IMG/VR virus record: IMGVR_UViG_3300008448_000148
Coordinates: 1-48,191 of that record
DNA length: 48,191 nt
From: a virus
Strand: one strand, 5' to 3'
Shown: positions 41,601 to 48,191 of the stretch, piece by piece
Position numbering within the stretch: position 1 is the first letter of the stretch
How the letters are laid out: every line of letters starts with the position of its first letter
Translations under genes and position numbers: made by a program
Notes under the pieces: generated by a model
What the model was told of the DNA's origin: nothing
The model's database searches: none
Seen by the model: the letters and a program-made list of their open reading frames with translations, nothing else

Positions 41601-41786
41601 TTTAGCATGCACTATGTCGCCACCGATTGTAACAATACTATTAGGTGGTAAGTTATCAACATCTTCATAAAGCTTTTTAAATACTGCTATATATTCTTTA
41701 TGTCTTTTCCAATTTCTTATGTGAATATCTGCTATGTGTAATATATATTCAACCTTTACTATTTCTGCTTTTATTTTATTTATCAT
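38616..41786 (-). CDS. 47-46: fused gp47-gp46 recombination nuclease (SbcD-SbcC / Mre11-Rad50)
   Basis: One ORF of 1056 residues. Residues 1 to about 370 are the Mre11/SbcD phosphoesterase: IADIHIR at 18-24, GGDIVH at 55-60, GNHD at 91-94, a conserved His near 164 and LLGDIHKRQ at about 194-202. From about 378 the Rad50/SbcC part starts, with a Walker A-like APNHAGKS at 409-416 (Ala for the first Gly). A long coiled coil spans about 560-900 with a zinc hook CKYC at 732-735. Signature LASGMERFISSLALRIAL, Walker B FMAIDEGLGVLD and SHID follow. In T4, gp47 and gp46 are separate proteins that resect DNA ends for recombination-dependent replication. Confidence 0.93.
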   Translation of the reverse strand: MINKIKAEIVKVEYILHIADIHIRNWKRHKEYIAVFKKLYEDVDNLPPNSIVTIGGDIVHAKTDMSPELIQVVSSFFSELADRVPTIVITGNHDTNLNNNSRLDALTPIVEACKHPNLFYLRNSGVYKIGDLAISVMSLLDKKEDYVTADKIKVKCSKKVAMYHGTVANSKVDSGLSLSHGLDWDIFAGFDLVLLGDIHKRQVFSKSDPLMFFPGSLVQQNFGESFEGHGYALVKLDDLSCKFTDISNEYGFFTVDVEGDKLPDNLPITSKTNVRLRAKGSTPADLKRMLATIRKLYKNSDVLVHRLDKSGSLNNTTLFGESLNQGDIRNIQYQNQLIKDYLSQLNIDDETLEVILNINMQLNQSVVQSELARNVVWKPKKFEFSNMFSYGENNVVDFEKFDGTCGLFAPNHAGKSAVLDALCFCLFDYSARASKADQVLNNKKDNFHCKLQFELNGCDYFVEKRATRYAKGPLAGRLRVDIDFWYVNAEGERIMLNGEQRRDTDKIIQSYVGTFDDFVLTALSLQGNNSNFIEKTQSERKDLLANFLDLRLFDTLYELANKEIKTTTVLLEEYQKQDFETKLGDAERNKENFVKLYEVAVQEANSVQEDLEELQEKLQEYNKALQPSNADGLDINNLINQKKTLEDHIKNLTAKQKEVKELLDKSNEQLSLLTQQKADLVDKFDQQAFLEYESSLKQKALLDNKLQSLKMTVANKLEKLEKLKQHEYDPNCKYCTSNIFVKDAINTKEELEVDKVTVKNLLDNIQQIKDFLAANQYLEDQATSLRDLEEKLLKQETVCEKLELAFEGAQKDQKLAEHKIQTTEGNIQTYQDNLAVLENNKKIQAEIKKAAGEVSLKKIELSKKTNIVKDLHSKVKVTEQTIDECVKRITHMQELSEKHLAYDYYCKAMCKDGIPYILIGKAVPYLQDCVNNILSQVIDFTVELETDGKNINVFICYDGNRWPLELASGMERFISSLALRIALIKITNLPKPDFMAIDEGLGVLDSSNLNSMHAFFTYIKEFFKFTLIISHIDVVRDMVDNIITIDRKDEFSHINC

Positions 41787-41818
41787 AATATAATGAAGTT
41801 ACTAATTTTTTTTGACAC

Positions 41819-42748
41819 TTACAACAGGCTACCTAGTTTGAAAGAAACAAGCTTAGCAAAATCAACTTTTTCAGCCTGATTAATGCACTCCACCATCTTT
41901 GTGTATCCTAATACACTAGGATCTTTATCAGGTAAGTGTGTGATTTTTACGTCTATTCCGTGATTTATAAAGTACTCAACATAATCATAAGAGTTAGCAA
42001 CTGCATCTTTATCCAGACACATATTGACACACTTCACATTATGTAGAATTTTAGTTTTTAGCTTATCCAGTATTTGCTTTCCAAATAATGGTATTGCGTT
42101 TCTCTTTACTGCAATTGCATCAAAGACACCCTCAACAATAGTTATAGGCTCATTCCAATTTATTTGATTCTCAAAACCTATTACATCTTTTGATATTGGT
42201 GGATTTTTATGTTGAATAGTGGCATCGTCATAATAGGACCTGCCGACAAAAAAGTTTAAATTATTGTCTTCATCATAGCTGGGAATAATTAACATTCCTC
42301 CATACGGACCACTTTCGCAGTAACCAATCCGATATCTTAGTATGTCAACAGCTGTTAGACCTCTTTTTACCAACGCATAGTATAATGCGTTTTTGTAATC
42401 TGGAGTATTTTGCTTTTTGTATAGGGGTATATACTCATCGGGTAGAGTTATAAAAACATCACCTTTCTGCTTCTGCTTGCTTAGAGGTTGCATTTCACCA
42501 TAAATATGCTTTACTTTTTTGATTGAGTCAACAGTAGCATTAGACTTTTTTAAAAGTGAACCTATAGTCAAACCTCGACTAGAGCATACCCAGCAGTGGT
42601 ATTTTTGTGTAATTATATTTACTTGCAACTTTTTCTTGTAATGATTGCAGAAAGGACAGTAATAACTTATTTCACCATTTTTGTGATTTGATCCTGTCCC
42701 TAAATGGTTATCTAAAATATTTTTTACTTGTAATAGATCTATTGTCAT
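41819..42748 (-). CDS. 61: DNA primase (T4 gp61 / DnaG type)
   Basis: From the ATG at 42748 (a TTG at 42763 is less likely) the protein has 309 residues. A zinc ribbon (CPFC at 31-34, HCWVC at 51-55) is followed by the DnaG-type polymerase/TOPRIM core. This includes FFVGRSYYDD, TIVEGVFDAIAVKRNAIPLF and NMCLDKDAVANSYDY. It would make RNA primers for lagging-strand synthesis with a gp41-type helicase not present in this window. It lies between the resolvase and the gp47-gp46 fusion, in a small DNA-metabolism cluster. Confidence 0.9.
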   Translation of the reverse strand: MTIDLLQVKNILDNHLGTGSNHKNGEISYYCPFCNHYKKKLQVNIITQKYHCWVCSSRGLTIGSLLKKSNATVDSIKKVKHIYGEMQPLSKQKQKGDVFITLPDEYIPLYKKQNTPDYKNALYYALVKRGLTAVDILRYRIGYCESGPYGGMLIIPSYDEDNNLNFFVGRSYYDDATIQHKNPPISKDVIGFENQINWNEPITIVEGVFDAIAVKRNAIPLFGKQILDKLKTKILHNVKCVNMCLDKDAVANSYDYVEYFINHGIDVKITHLPDKDPSVLGYTKMVECINQAEKVDFAKLVSFKLGSLL

Positions 42749-42784
42749 ATTACAACTATACAACTTTTATTCCAAATCACAAGA

Positions 42785-43186
42785 CTACAATAGCCAGTTA
42801 TCTGGAATACACTTATCAGCATATAAAAAGCCATATTTCACACACCAATCAGCATAAGTAGTCTTTGACCCTTTTCTTATTTTATTTTTAGAATTTTGAA
42901 AAACAAACCGAACATCCAACTCAGGGTGCTGTTCCTTTATTAGAAGGTGTTTCTTTCTATCTTCCATAACAAAACGACCTTTTGTTTCTATAAAAATGCC
43001 ATTAGGTAATTTGAAATCTGGAGTGTAAATGTGATTGGAAGCTGGGATGGTGTACTTAATTGTGTGTTTTTCGTATTCACCATCGATTGACTTAGCAGTT
43101 AAACTTTTGTTAATAACCTCTTCCAAACCGCTTCTAAAGCCATGCTTTGCAGCAGCTTCTCTTTTTGTAAACCTTTTTCTTGCCAT
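42785..43186 (-). CDS. T7 endonuclease I-like Holliday junction resolvase
   Basis: The 133 residues from the ATG at 43186 (a TTG at 43201 was rejected) match T7 gp3 closely from memory. FRSGLEEVINKSL with Glu22, IPASNHIYTPDFKLPNGIFI with Asp57, and ETKGR with Glu67 and Lys69 correspond to T7 Glu20, Asp55, Glu65 and Lys67. REDRKKHLL-like DRKKHLLIKEQHPELDVRFV follows. It should resolve branched DNA before packaging or degrade host DNA. Finding it in a T4-like genome in place of T4 endonuclease VII (gp49) is unusual. Confidence 0.93.
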   Translation of the reverse strand: MARKRFTKREAAAKHGFRSGLEEVINKSLTAKSIDGEYEKHTIKYTIPASNHIYTPDFKLPNGIFIETKGRFVMEDRKKHLLIKEQHPELDVRFVFQNSKNKIRKGSKTTYADWCVKYGFLYADKCIPDNWLL

Positions 43187-43190
43187 ATAA

Positions 43191-45155
43191 CTATCTATCA
43201 AATTTTACTATTATTGTTGTGTCTGTGTTTGCTGCTAATTGTATTGGAGAGCTGAGTTTGCCTACTGCTACTAATTGATAATCATCGTTGTACAAGCCTA
43301 CCGTTGTCACAAAAGGTCTAAAACTTGAGCCAGTCATGAAAGCTTTGTAAACAAATTGATTCATCTCTGGGTTATATTCTTGCACTGTGCGGTTCATGCT
43401 CATTCCAAATTCTCCTGGATTAATAGTACATGAAACCTCTGTTTCCCATATCGTATGAGTACCTCTTGCATCAGCAGATACAATATCCATATATTTTGTA
43501 GGTTCAGCTGTTAGAACCACCATACCTTGATTATAAAATACATTTCCAACTATGTTGCTTCCAATGTTTTGAGTGTGTCTTAGAATACTAACATCCTGGT
43601 TTGAGCCAGTGGCTGTTAAGGCCTGGCTGAAAAACTTTAAGCTTGCAATAACTCCTGTGAAGTTTCTCTGGTAGTTGTTGTCGCTACCAATAAAAATATT
43701 TGCTTGATTTGAACATTTTGCTGGAACGGATATGTCGCTACCTGAAGCCTGTAGAGTATTATCAACGTATAAGGATAATAATGATCCACTTTTTACTACA
43801 GCTACGTGGTGAACTTCATTAATGGATACAGCACTACTAGTGATAGCAGCTAACTCATTACTTCCATCTCGCTCAAATCTTATCTTTGACTCACTCGTGA
43901 ACAAGAGCCTATAAGGAGTTTTTGTGGAAGTAGAAACACTAAAAACATTACCATTCTCATCTATCCTCAAATCCTCTGAAGGGCCTTCCTTTGTTAATAT
44001 AATCGAGCCTGAAGTGCTTGTTGGCACTACTTGAGGCATAATGACGGTACTAATTGAAAAGTTGGAATTCTCAAAATTATAACTTGGGTTATACTCACCA
44101 GGCACAATGGTCCAACTTGAGCTTAAACTTGCTGTAAAAAAAGGAACTACTCCATACAATCTATAAACTGGATTTAAAGCACTACCAGTTTGTATATGAT
44201 CAAACTTAATATTTTTGTAGTGTGTTTCCTTTACACGCCAGTTTCCTCTATTAAAGCTGCTTGTAAAAGAAACAAAGTCTTCATTCTGGTATTTGTATCC
44301 GTTATCTAAGGGCCACTCACCACTCAAAGGCTTAGACACAGAGCCAGAAACACTTACAAAAGCTCCACCTGAACTTGTATAAGGTGTAATTATACTTCCA
44401 CTAATAAGTAAGTTTCCAAACCCATCATCTACTATTTGTAGGGATTGGGTTTGAGCTAGTGACATAGTTGGCGAGAGTGCATAATTTGCATTAATTATTA
44501 CTGAGCCTGGGAGTATTGATTCACCAAATTTGGATTGAGGCATGCTTATAACCCAAGCTTCTTTACTTAGTTTTCTTACTTGTTTGTTTATATTACCGCT
44601 GCCAAAAGTTGCTTTATTGTTTGTGTAAAAATCACGATAAAATAAATGATCAACGGATCTATGTACAACACGTTGTAGTTTGTCATTAGCAGTGGTTGGT
44701 TCTATACTATCAAAAATAGGATTACCCTGCTCAAAAGTCTGACTTAAATTGAGTGTGCGAGTCATTGTTCCTGGGTTTGCAGGAGAAGATGATCCAAACG
44801 CCTTATTTGTGTGTACAACCCAAACACTCTGAGTGTAATATGACGCTAATACAACTGCCTGACCCTCATAAGAGGAGTTTACGTATCCAGGATCTTGAGC
44901 GATTGTAACTACATCACCAACCTTAAAGGGTGGTTCTTGGGCAGGCCCTACAAAGGAGGCTGACCCAGCTGCTCCACCATAAGAATCTGAAGAGCCATTA
45001 TCAGCAAAATACCACTTAGTAGTGGCTGGATAATAATCAGCTTTATAGAGGGTGAATGTACTACTTCCGGAGATATTAGCCGACCAAAGCTTGTGAGCTC
45101 GGAAAGGAGTTATTCTGATGTCGGATTGATCTAAACTTTTAAAAATACCTGCCAT
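43191..45155 (-). CDS. virion/adhesin-like protein with LamG-type lectin domain
   Basis: The 654 residues begin MAGIFKSLDQSDIRITPFRA and end LYNDDYQLVAVGKLSSPIQL, a start and end shared with the next gene upstream (45290-46339). Between about 370 and 520 lies a concanavalin/LamG-like pattern: FSISTVIMPQ, YRLLFTSESKIRFERDG, VHHVAVVKSGSLLSLYVDNT and FTGVIASLKFFSQAL. It is probably a fibre or baseplate-attached adhesin that binds host surface sugars. It starts after a terminator with its own TATTTATT variant motif. Confidence 0.65.
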   Translation of the reverse strand: MAGIFKSLDQSDIRITPFRAHKLWSANISGSSTFTLYKADYYPATTKWYFADNGSSDSYGGAAGSASFVGPAQEPPFKVGDVVTIAQDPGYVNSSYEGQAVVLASYYTQSVWVVHTNKAFGSSSPANPGTMTRTLNLSQTFEQGNPIFDSIEPTTANDKLQRVVHRSVDHLFYRDFYTNNKATFGSGNINKQVRKLSKEAWVISMPQSKFGESILPGSVIINANYALSPTMSLAQTQSLQIVDDGFGNLLISGSIITPYTSSGGAFVSVSGSVSKPLSGEWPLDNGYKYQNEDFVSFTSSFNRGNWRVKETHYKNIKFDHIQTGSALNPVYRLYGVVPFFTASLSSSWTIVPGEYNPSYNFENSNFSISTVIMPQVVPTSTSGSIILTKEGPSEDLRIDENGNVFSVSTSTKTPYRLLFTSESKIRFERDGSNELAAITSSAVSINEVHHVAVVKSGSLLSLYVDNTLQASGSDISVPAKCSNQANIFIGSDNNYQRNFTGVIASLKFFSQALTATGSNQDVSILRHTQNIGSNIVGNVFYNQGMVVLTAEPTKYMDIVSADARGTHTIWETEVSCTINPGEFGMSMNRTVQEYNPEMNQFVYKAFMTGSSFRPFVTTVGLYNDDYQLVAVGKLSSPIQLAANTDTTIIVKFDR

Positions 45156-45160
45156 ATATT

Positions 45161-45168
45161 AATAAATA
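45161..45168 (-). promoter_or_regulatory. TATTTATT variant motif upstream of the LamG protein gene
   Basis: The coding strand reads ACATATTTATTAATATATG. It ends 5 nt before the ATG at 45155 and follows a terminator. Confidence 0.45.
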
Positions 45169-45179
45169 TGTTTTAAAGC

Positions 45180-45213
45180 GAAAAACCCTTCAAAACAATA
45201 CTTGAAGGGTTTT
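45180..45213 (-). terminator. intrinsic terminator between the two paralogous virion genes
   Basis: A 12-bp stem (45182-45193 with 45202-45213, AAAACCCTTCAA/TTGAAGGGTTTT) has an 8-nt loop. On the minus strand a short T-run follows. It is about 76 bases past the stop of the 349-residue gene. Confidence 0.88.
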
Positions 45214-45289
45214 GGTCCAAGGATACTATCCATGGAGGGGTTCTAATCTATTGGTGATTATGTTCTAGTTTAACTTTTATTAAGACTTC

Positions 45290-46339
45290 TCAAAAATCCA
45301 ATTTTACCTTCACAAGTGCCTCACGATTAAAGCTCTTCAACAAAGGTCTACTTAACTTAGCAACTGCTAACAAGCGATTATTATTATCATACATTCCAAT
45401 CGTAGTAACATATACACTAGGATTTCTTAACATGCTTGCATGACGGAAAGCACCAGTACTACCAGTTACAAATGTTGGATTGTTTGAAAAGTTGAATTGC
45501 TTGTTTGTGATTCTCACAAAATAGTGAGTGGAATTTATTTTTTCTTCACTTCTAGCAGCAAAGTAGCTAGAACCACTTATGTGTAAAGACATGCTAACAT
45601 GATTACGAGCTTGTACGTTGGAACTTGAATTAAAAGGTATCCCTAGTTCTGTAGCTAACCTGTTAGCATTAAACACAAACACACCCTGATCTGGATAAAA
45701 CAATCCATACTGCACGTTTGAAGCTGTTACACCACCGGAACCACTATATATTCCAAATACACGACCCGAAGAGTTAATAGTTGGAGTTTCGTTTGCACCA
45801 CTGCCATCTATAAAAACTCTATAAGCTGTTGGCCAAGTAGAAGAAACAGATCCACTACCTAATCTCAGTTCCCAGTTTCCTGGATCTACCTTTTGACGGA
45901 ATCTTGCACGAGCAACATTTATTACAATGATGTCATCAGGATCATTTGTACCACCGGAACCATTATCAAAAGTAAACGATTGATCTGTTGGAGGTAAGAG
46001 TTGATTTCTATATTGTGAATATATTGCCCTAGATGGAGTGTCATTAATGTTCTGACCGGTTGTATTAACATCTCCAATAGATCCACTACCATTTTTATTA
46101 CCATATGCTATTGCAAATTGTACTTGAGCATTAGAATCGGTGGCTGGGTTCTTATGAAAAATATTCATAAAGTAATCCCCAGATTGCGATAGTTGTGTTG
46201 AGGATGTAAAAAAACCAATTCCTGAGGCAAATGATGCCGAGTAGGGGTTCATATTTTCTGACCATATAGGCTGCGATACGGTTTGAACGTCTCCAGGAAC
46301 TATATCATCTGATGTGAAGGATTTGAAAATTTCTGCCAT
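45290..46339 (-). CDS. virion protein, paralogue of the LamG-containing protein
   Basis: The 349 residues start MAEIFKSFTSDDIVPGDVQT and end with VTTIGMYDNNNRLLAVAKLS, parallel to the 654-residue neighbour. It lacks the LamG insert and holds a Gly/Ser-rich beta domain instead. It is probably a structural or fibre-attachment protein. A terminator follows it, while no TATTTATA motif was found before its ATG. The function is inferred from composition and paralogy. Confidence 0.65.
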   Translation of the reverse strand: MAEIFKSFTSDDIVPGDVQTVSQPIWSENMNPYSASFASGIGFFTSSTQLSQSGDYFMNIFHKNPATDSNAQVQFAIAYGNKNGSGSIGDVNTTGQNINDTPSRAIYSQYRNQLLPPTDQSFTFDNGSGGTNDPDDIIVINVARARFRQKVDPGNWELRLGSGSVSSTWPTAYRVFIDGSGANETPTINSSGRVFGIYSGSGGVTASNVQYGLFYPDQGVFVFNANRLATELGIPFNSSSNVQARNHVSMSLHISGSSYFAARSEEKINSTHYFVRITNKQFNFSNNPTFVTGSTGAFRHASMLRNPSVYVTTIGMYDNNNRLLAVAKLSRPLLKSFNREALVKVKLDF

Positions 46340-46369
46340 TGTTGTGTTTTATGAGGTAGAATTAATTTA

Positions 46370-47131
46370 TTATTGTGGATTGCTTGTTGGACCGCCTACT
46401 AACGGTGTTCCTAATGTTGGAGCTACGTTTAACACTGCAAACTGTGAAGGATCTACTGTGATTGTAACAGTTACAAATCCACCAGTCTCGTTGCCAATAA
46501 AGGTTAATAAGGCTCTGCGTACGGTTGTTAAATCTGATTGTGATTTTGGTTTAATAACAAACTGCTTACCTACCCTAGAAATAGTTGAACCTGCTGTAGT
46601 CATTCCAGTAACTTCATCATCCAAGAAGCTTGTAACACTCACTGTACCACCTGCAGGATTTGATTGTCCTGAAGCTCTTGGAATAATCACTTGACCACCT
46701 GGAGCTACTTCTAAACTTGCCACAGTATCATCACTCAAAATAGCTGTGTATCCAGCTGAGTCGTTTCCACCTGGAAGGTTAATAGTTGTTGGAGTGAATA
46801 TTTGCTGTTGCAATAAAGAGGTAAATGTTACAGCTGACGGTGTGACTGTGATTACTGGAATACCGATTGCATCTTTTGGCAAAGTTACAAGCTTATAACG
46901 AAGCATTTGCGATTCATCAGGCAACGCCTCAAGAATTGGCATAGCTTCAATCACCGCTCCATAATAGTTTGTTCCTAAAGTGTGCGCAGGATTCCATAGA
47001 TCATAATCTATTTCATCATCACTTAAAGCAAATTTTGTAATGTCGAGCCTTCCTCCGGCTGCTAATATTTGTCTTCCTTTGTTTGTTAAGATTGCGTCTA
47101 CTGTTACTGTAGAATTATCTAGATATGCCAT
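46370..47131 (-). CDS. conserved virion protein of T4-like environmental phages
   Basis: The 253 residues start MAYLDNSTVTVDAILTNKGR, QILAAGGRLDITKFALSDDE and IDYDLWNPAHTLGTNYYGAV. From memory this start is shared by a family of structural proteins in environmental, Bacteroidota-type T4-like phages. The C-terminal half is beta-rich and may be Ig-like. It is probably a tail or fibre component. It precedes the paralogous virion genes by 30 bases. Confidence 0.6.
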   Translation of the reverse strand: MAYLDNSTVTVDAILTNKGRQILAAGGRLDITKFALSDDEIDYDLWNPAHTLGTNYYGAVIEAMPILEALPDESQMLRYKLVTLPKDAIGIPVITVTPSAVTFTSLLQQQIFTPTTINLPGGNDSAGYTAILSDDTVASLEVAPGGQVIIPRASGQSNPAGGTVSVTSFLDDEVTGMTTAGSTISRVGKQFVIKPKSQSDLTTVRRALLTFIGNETGGFVTVTITVDPSQFAVLNVAPTLGTPLVGGPTSNPQ

Positions 47132-47170
47132 GTTATTATATAATTATTTGTTATGTTTTTTTGGGTGTAA

Positions 47171-47701
47171 CTAGTTCTTATAGAGAAAGAAATAGTGACC
47201 ATTATTAAATTGTTTCATTCCTAACCTACTAGCAATCATTGGTGCTACTTTTTTATATAGTGCTTGTCTAGATGGTTCTTTGGCCGAGAAAAACGCATAA
47301 TTGATTTTTTCTCGTTTTACTTTATCAATTACGGCATTAATAACAATACCAAATATTTTTGCTGCCTCTTTGCCACCTAAACCAGTAACACCCTTACCTT
47401 CTTCTTCATCTCCAAATTCGATATGATACCCCTCACGAACAAAAGTATCAAACAGCTCTGGATCGGAGCTTTTAGGCAGACCCTTTTCTATCAATTGATA
47501 AACCTCATCAGGAAGATCTAACAATTCCATGTTTTCTAATCTAATTTCGTATTTACGATTGTTTGGTCCAGTAAATACAGCGCTATAATCATCATATTCA
47601 AATGCTCCATCTTCAGTCGTCCATTTGACCTTTTCTTTTGTGTCAAACAGCTCTTTTACTACCTCTTCTCTAACGATTTGTTTTAATTCTGATCTTTTCA
47701 T
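47171..47701 (-). CDS. conserved phage protein, function unknown
   Basis: The 176 residues start MKRSELKQIVREEVVKELFD. This leader and the segment REGYHIEFGDEEEGKGVTGL are followed by AKIFGIVINAVIDKVKREKI and a FFSAKEPSRQALYKKVAPMI segment. From memory, proteins with this FsAkepSR..LY pattern are common in T4-like marine phages and may have a GNAT-like fold, but no activity is known. A TATTTATA motif lies 15 nt upstream. Confidence 0.6.
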   Translation of the reverse strand: MKRSELKQIVREEVVKELFDTKEKVKWTTEDGAFEYDDYSAVFTGPNNRKYEIRLENMELLDLPDEVYQLIEKGLPKSSDPELFDTFVREGYHIEFGDEEEGKGVTGLGGKEAAKIFGIVINAVIDKVKREKINYAFFSAKEPSRQALYKKVAPMIASRLGMKQFNNGHYFFLYKN

Positions 47702-47716
47702 TTTAGCATGCTTTAT

Positions 47717-47724
47717 TATAAATA
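47717..47724 (-). promoter_or_regulatory. TATTTATA motif upstream of the 176-residue gene
   Basis: The coding strand reads GCATATTTATAATAAAGC. It lies just past the stop of the partial gene and 15 nt before the ATG at 47701. Confidence 0.55.
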
Positions 47725-47750
47725 TGCTTTGTTATTATTTTACACCACTT

Positions 47751-48191
47751 TTATCTGCGGGCTCTTTGTGTTTGCCTTGTTGTGGCAGGTCTAACTCTTG
47801 GGTTAATAGTTAACTGATTAGGATTTACTGGGGTTATTGTGATCACTGGACCTCTGTCGATTGTGTCGTTGCTGTTTACATTATAATCCGGTGATGTTAA
47901 TTTACATCCTTCATACCTAGCATTTACCATTCCTTTACTATACTGTAAATGAAAGTCTTGAGTATCGGATCTATAATTAAGACACTGAACTGCTAACTTG
48001 GTAATTCTCACAACATTGTTTACTGCATATACAGGCTTTATAACTTTAAATTGAGATCTAAGTCCTAGTTGATTGCCCGTTGCTTTTGTTATAAAAGATG
48101 TACTATATGTCACTGGAGATCCACCAGAACCATTAACTGTAAAACTCTGCGTTAAGTTGGATGAAAAATCACCAAAGTATAAAGTAAATAA
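47751..48191 (-). CDS. hypothetical, beta-rich protein (5' end beyond window)
   Basis: The frame is open from the window edge to a stop at 47751. A GTG at 48113 is only an internal valine, because upstream codons read LFTLYFGDFSSNLTQSFTVN in frame without a stop. The visible 146 residues are beta-rich and end in an Arg/Thr-rich tail (RVRPATTRQTQRARR). Composition suggests a virion or adhesin protein, but the missing start prevents a call. Confidence 0.65.
   Translation of the reverse strand, partial: LFTLYFGDFSSNLTQSFTVNGSGGSPVTYSTSFITKATGNQLGLRSQFKVIKPVYAVNNVVRITKLAVQCLNYRSDTQDFHLQYSKGMVNARYEGCKLTSPDYNVNSNDTIDRGPVITITPVNPNQLTINPRVRPATTRQTQRARR

Noticed and set aside
48113-48113. GTG at 48113 as start of the rightmost gene
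   Set aside because: The frame is open upstream to the window edge with sensible protein sequence, so the gene is 5'-truncated rather than starting here.
1-48191. tRNA genes, CRISPR arrays, insertion sequences, attachment sites
   Set aside because: No cloverleaf, regularly spaced repeats, terminal inverted repeats with transposase, or integrase was recognised. Gaps between genes are too short for most of these.

Overview
The window is about 48 kb of an AT-rich, tailed-phage genome in which every supported gene lies on the minus strand, so transcription runs from high to low coordinates. The morphogenesis genes are of the T4 superfamily (contractile-tailed myovirus): large terminase gp17, portal gp20, prohead protease gp21, an acidic gp22-like scaffold, major capsid gp23, neck-like proteins gp13/gp14, a gp15-like tail-sheath stabiliser, tail sheath gp18, tail tube gp19 and a gp26-like baseplate protein. 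The host is probably a member of Bacteroidota. Start codons are preceded by A/T-rich leaders with almost no Shine-Dalgarno sequence. A secreted protein has a signal peptide ending in SFSQ, of the kind common in Flavobacteriia. The phage looks like an uncultured marine or freshwater virus. The host and habitat are inferences.

Layout in the direction of transcription, from right to left. 48.2-43.2 kb: a partial gene, a conserved small protein and a group of virion or fibre-like proteins, two of which are paralogues, one with an inserted LamG-like lectin domain. 43.2-38.6 kb: DNA metabolism, namely a T7 endonuclease I-like Holliday junction resolvase, a DnaG/gp61-type primase, and a fused gp47-gp46 (SbcD-SbcC / Mre11-Rad50) protein. 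38.6-34.4 kb: three large structural or adhesin-like proteins. 34.4-26.2 kb: a run of small to medium accessory genes, many starting with a short M(I)KLxxLLxE leader that resembles a T4 capsid-targeting sequence. This run includes a nucleotidylyltransferase-ligase fusion, a HAD phosphatase, a possible cysteine peptidase, Cys-rich proteins and a candidate spanin pair. 26.2-14.8 kb: the packaging and head module. 14.8-10.8 kb: a GIY-YIG endonuclease, PhoH and the neck proteins. 10.8-6.3 kb: fibre-like proteins. 6.3-0 kb: sheath, tube, a large endonuclease and baseplate-assembly genes.

The most striking system is a fractured terminase gene. gp17 is broken into two ORFs whose broken ends encode the two halves of an atypically split intein (34-residue N-part, 110-residue C-part). 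A free-standing nuclease ORF of the homing-endonuclease type sits between them, and all three ORFs overlap by a few bases. Homing endonucleases of four designs are scattered through the window (GIY-YIG, two PD-(D/E)XK/Vsr-like, and an HNH inserted in frame inside the ligase fusion). Several sit behind a terminator and carry their own promoter-like motif.

An octamer, TATTTATA on the coding strand, lies 3 to 33 nt upstream of 18 start codons, mostly at the heads of gene groups. It is the exact reverse complement of the T4 late-promoter core. I propose it as the late promoter of this phage. Five intrinsic terminators separate the transcription units. I saw no tRNA, rRNA, CRISPR array or insertion sequence, and no gene-free stretch longer than about 200 bases.
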